A stretch of DNA of 64,000 bases, from the NCBI RefSeq assembly GCF_014651515.1, contig NZ_BMXA01000001.1:372001-436000 (forward strand). The letters run 5' to 3'. The notes below the pieces were generated by a model. It made no database searches, was not told the DNA's origin, and saw nothing but the letters and a program-made list of their open reading frames with translations. The translations under genes were made by a program, and so were the position numbers. This stretch comes from Arenicella chitinivorans. GTDB taxonomy: Bacteria; Pseudomonadota; Gammaproteobacteria; Arenicellales; Arenicellaceae. Below are positions 62,855-64,000 of this stretch, piece by piece. How positions within the stretch are numbered: the first letter of the stretch is position 1; each line of letters starts with the position of its first letter.

Positions 62855-62870
62855 TAGTTCAGTTGGTTAG
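62855..62870 (+). other. tRNA-like D-arm fragment
   Basis: TAGTTCAGTTGGTTAG matches the 5' D-arm portion of bacterial tRNA-Asp-type genes, and the following CAATA resembles the next tRNA bases with one insertion. No anticodon stem, T-arm or acceptor partner follows in the next 90 bases. It reads as a remnant or attachment-site-like piece rather than a working tRNA. Confidence 0.45.
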
Positions 62871-63035
62871 CAATATCGTGGTTGCAGGTGCTCGCCTGTG
62901 TTTGGACCAGAAGGCGAGCTGAATTTTGTACGGCCATGAGGGGCGTGAACCGCAGAATCTAACTCTCTTGGTTTCGCTTTCAATGCCTAATTTCGGGGTC
63001 AACATGCCAGAATGAACGGCATTGGAGGGTACCTC

Positions 63036-64000
63036 ATGATTATAGTTCGCACGGCAAAAGAATCTGATCTCGACGGCGTCATGTCGCTGGCTGAACAGGC
63101 GTTTCCCGGTATGACTACCTTGCCGCCTGAGCGCGCAGTGTTGCGCAGTAAGCTGGTTAACTCGGCTGCTAGTATTGAAAAAAATATCACGCAACCAGAC
63201 GATGAGACCTATTTTCTGGTAATGCATGATACTGAGAAGGATTTGATCGTCGGCACCGCAGCCATTATTGCCTGCTTGGGCAGTAAGGATGAGTTTTATT
63301 CGTATAAGCTCAATAAAGTGACACACTCCTGCAAGGAGCTGGATAAAAAAGTGACGTTTGAAATGTTGAACCTGTCCAATCATTTTGAGGGTTTTTCTGA
63401 GGTTGCGACGCTCTACTTAGATCAAGGTTACCGCAAGAATGGTAACGGTCGCTTGTTGGCCAAAACGCGTTATTTGTTTATGGCGCAGTTCCGTGATCGA
63501 TTTCCAGAGAGTGTCATGGCGGATTTGCGTGGCTATTTTGATGAGCACGGTAACTCGCCGTTTTGGGATGCCGTTGGCAGCCACTTTTTTGAGATGAGTT
63601 TCGCTGATGCGGATCTTTATGGTGCGGTACATGGCAATCAGTTCATTGCTGACTTAATGCCTAAACAGCCGATTTATGTGAATATGTTGCCACGCTCGGC
63701 GCAAGCGGTAATTGGTCGTCCGAACGACGTTGGCAAGCCGGCTATGCGAATGCTGGAGAAAGAAGGCTTCCGCTGGAATGGGCATGTGGATATTTTTGAT
63801 GCGGCGCCCAGCGTGGACACCAAAATCGACGATATTCGATCGGTTCGCAACAGTCACCTCGCTGAGCTGATTGGTATTTCTGAATTCGACGGCGATGATC
63901 AAGCGCTGATCGCAAGTAGCGACATCCACTCTTTCAAAGCGTGTGCCACCCGTATTTCAGTGGAAAAAGGCGGTGTGCGCTTGCCACGGGCCACCATTAA
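63036..64000 (+). CDS. astA: Arginine N-succinyltransferase, truncated at the window edge
   Basis: The frame stays open to the end of the window (about 321 codons of an expected 340). Starts MIIVRTAKESDLDGVMSLA, and the landmarks TYLFLD-type segment VATLYLDQGYRKNGNGRLLAK, RGYFDEHGNSPFWDAVG and FEMSFADADLYG are those of AstA. It succinylates arginine as the first step of the AST catabolic pathway. GGAGGG lies 6 bases before the ATG. Its neighbours in the AST operon lie beyond the window. Confidence 0.92.
   Translation, partial: MIIVRTAKESDLDGVMSLAEQAFPGMTTLPPERAVLRSKLVNSAASIEKNITQPDDETYFLVMHDTEKDLIVGTAAIIACLGSKDEFYSYKLNKVTHSCKELDKKVTFEMLNLSNHFEGFSEVATLYLDQGYRKNGNGRLLAKTRYLFMAQFRDRFPESVMADLRGYFDEHGNSPFWDAVGSHFFEMSFADADLYGAVHGNQFIADLMPKQPIYVNMLPRSAQAVIGRPNDVGKPAMRMLEKEGFRWNGHVDIFDAAPSVDTKIDDIRSVRNSHLAELIGISEFDGDDQALIASSDIHSFKACATRISVEKGGVRLPRATI

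Overview
This 64 kb window is chromosomal DNA of a Gram-negative bacterium. Most housekeeping genes read as Gammaproteobacteria: mltD next to yafS-rnhA-dnaQ, yoaA next to tsaB, elaA, yaeQ, acnB, cydAB and astA. The order and gene sizes do not match an enteric or pseudomonad, so this looks like a less studied, possibly marine, gammaproteobacterium. Genus is not determinable from the sequence alone.

Layout. 1-9.8 kb: a membrane kinase with a CheA-type ATPase core, an ArsC/Spx-like protein, a DHH phosphoesterase, a membrane protein, a uracil-DNA-glycosylase-fold protein that I propose is the psi subunit of the DNA polymerase III clamp loader, rimI, mltD, a yafS-like methyltransferase, rnhA, dnaQ and a pentapeptide-repeat protein. 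10.0-10.4 kb: tRNA-Ala(GGC) and tRNA-Glu(TTC) with a stringent-type promoter and a strong terminator. 10.4-24.9 kb: a Tad/Flp pilus locus on the plus strand: a long structured leader, flp pilin, OmpA-like protein, small exported proteins, TadG-like and TadE-like pseudopilins, a second mini-pilin, cpaB, secretin, an FHA-CpaF fusion ATPase, tadB, tadC, a DUF192 protein, tadD lipoprotein, tadE and a second OmpA-like protein. No TadZ/CpaE or prepilin peptidase is present in the window.

25-48.8 kb: metabolic and housekeeping genes (spermidine-synthase-like fusion, glpD-like, rmlC-rmlD, yoaA-tsaB, exported proteins, a CorC/CNNM transporter, acnB, cydAB, nnr, a carrier, a TetR regulator with a palindromic operator, and an acyl-CoA dehydrogenase). 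48.8-50.6 kb: a gene-poor kilobase followed by a miniature divergent cI/cro-like switch with three near-identical operators. 50.6-64 kb: elaA, an M24 peptidase, yaeQ, an RND efflux pair, a nitroreductase, a class III aminotransferase divergent from an Lrp-type regulator, a LytS/LytTR two-component pair with a small exported protein, a tRNA-like fragment and the start of astA, which runs off the right edge.

The most distinctive material is the psi-like UDG fusion, the Tad locus with its unusual architecture, and the isolated three-operator repressor switch. All family assignments come from reading translated sequence by eye; no database search was run.
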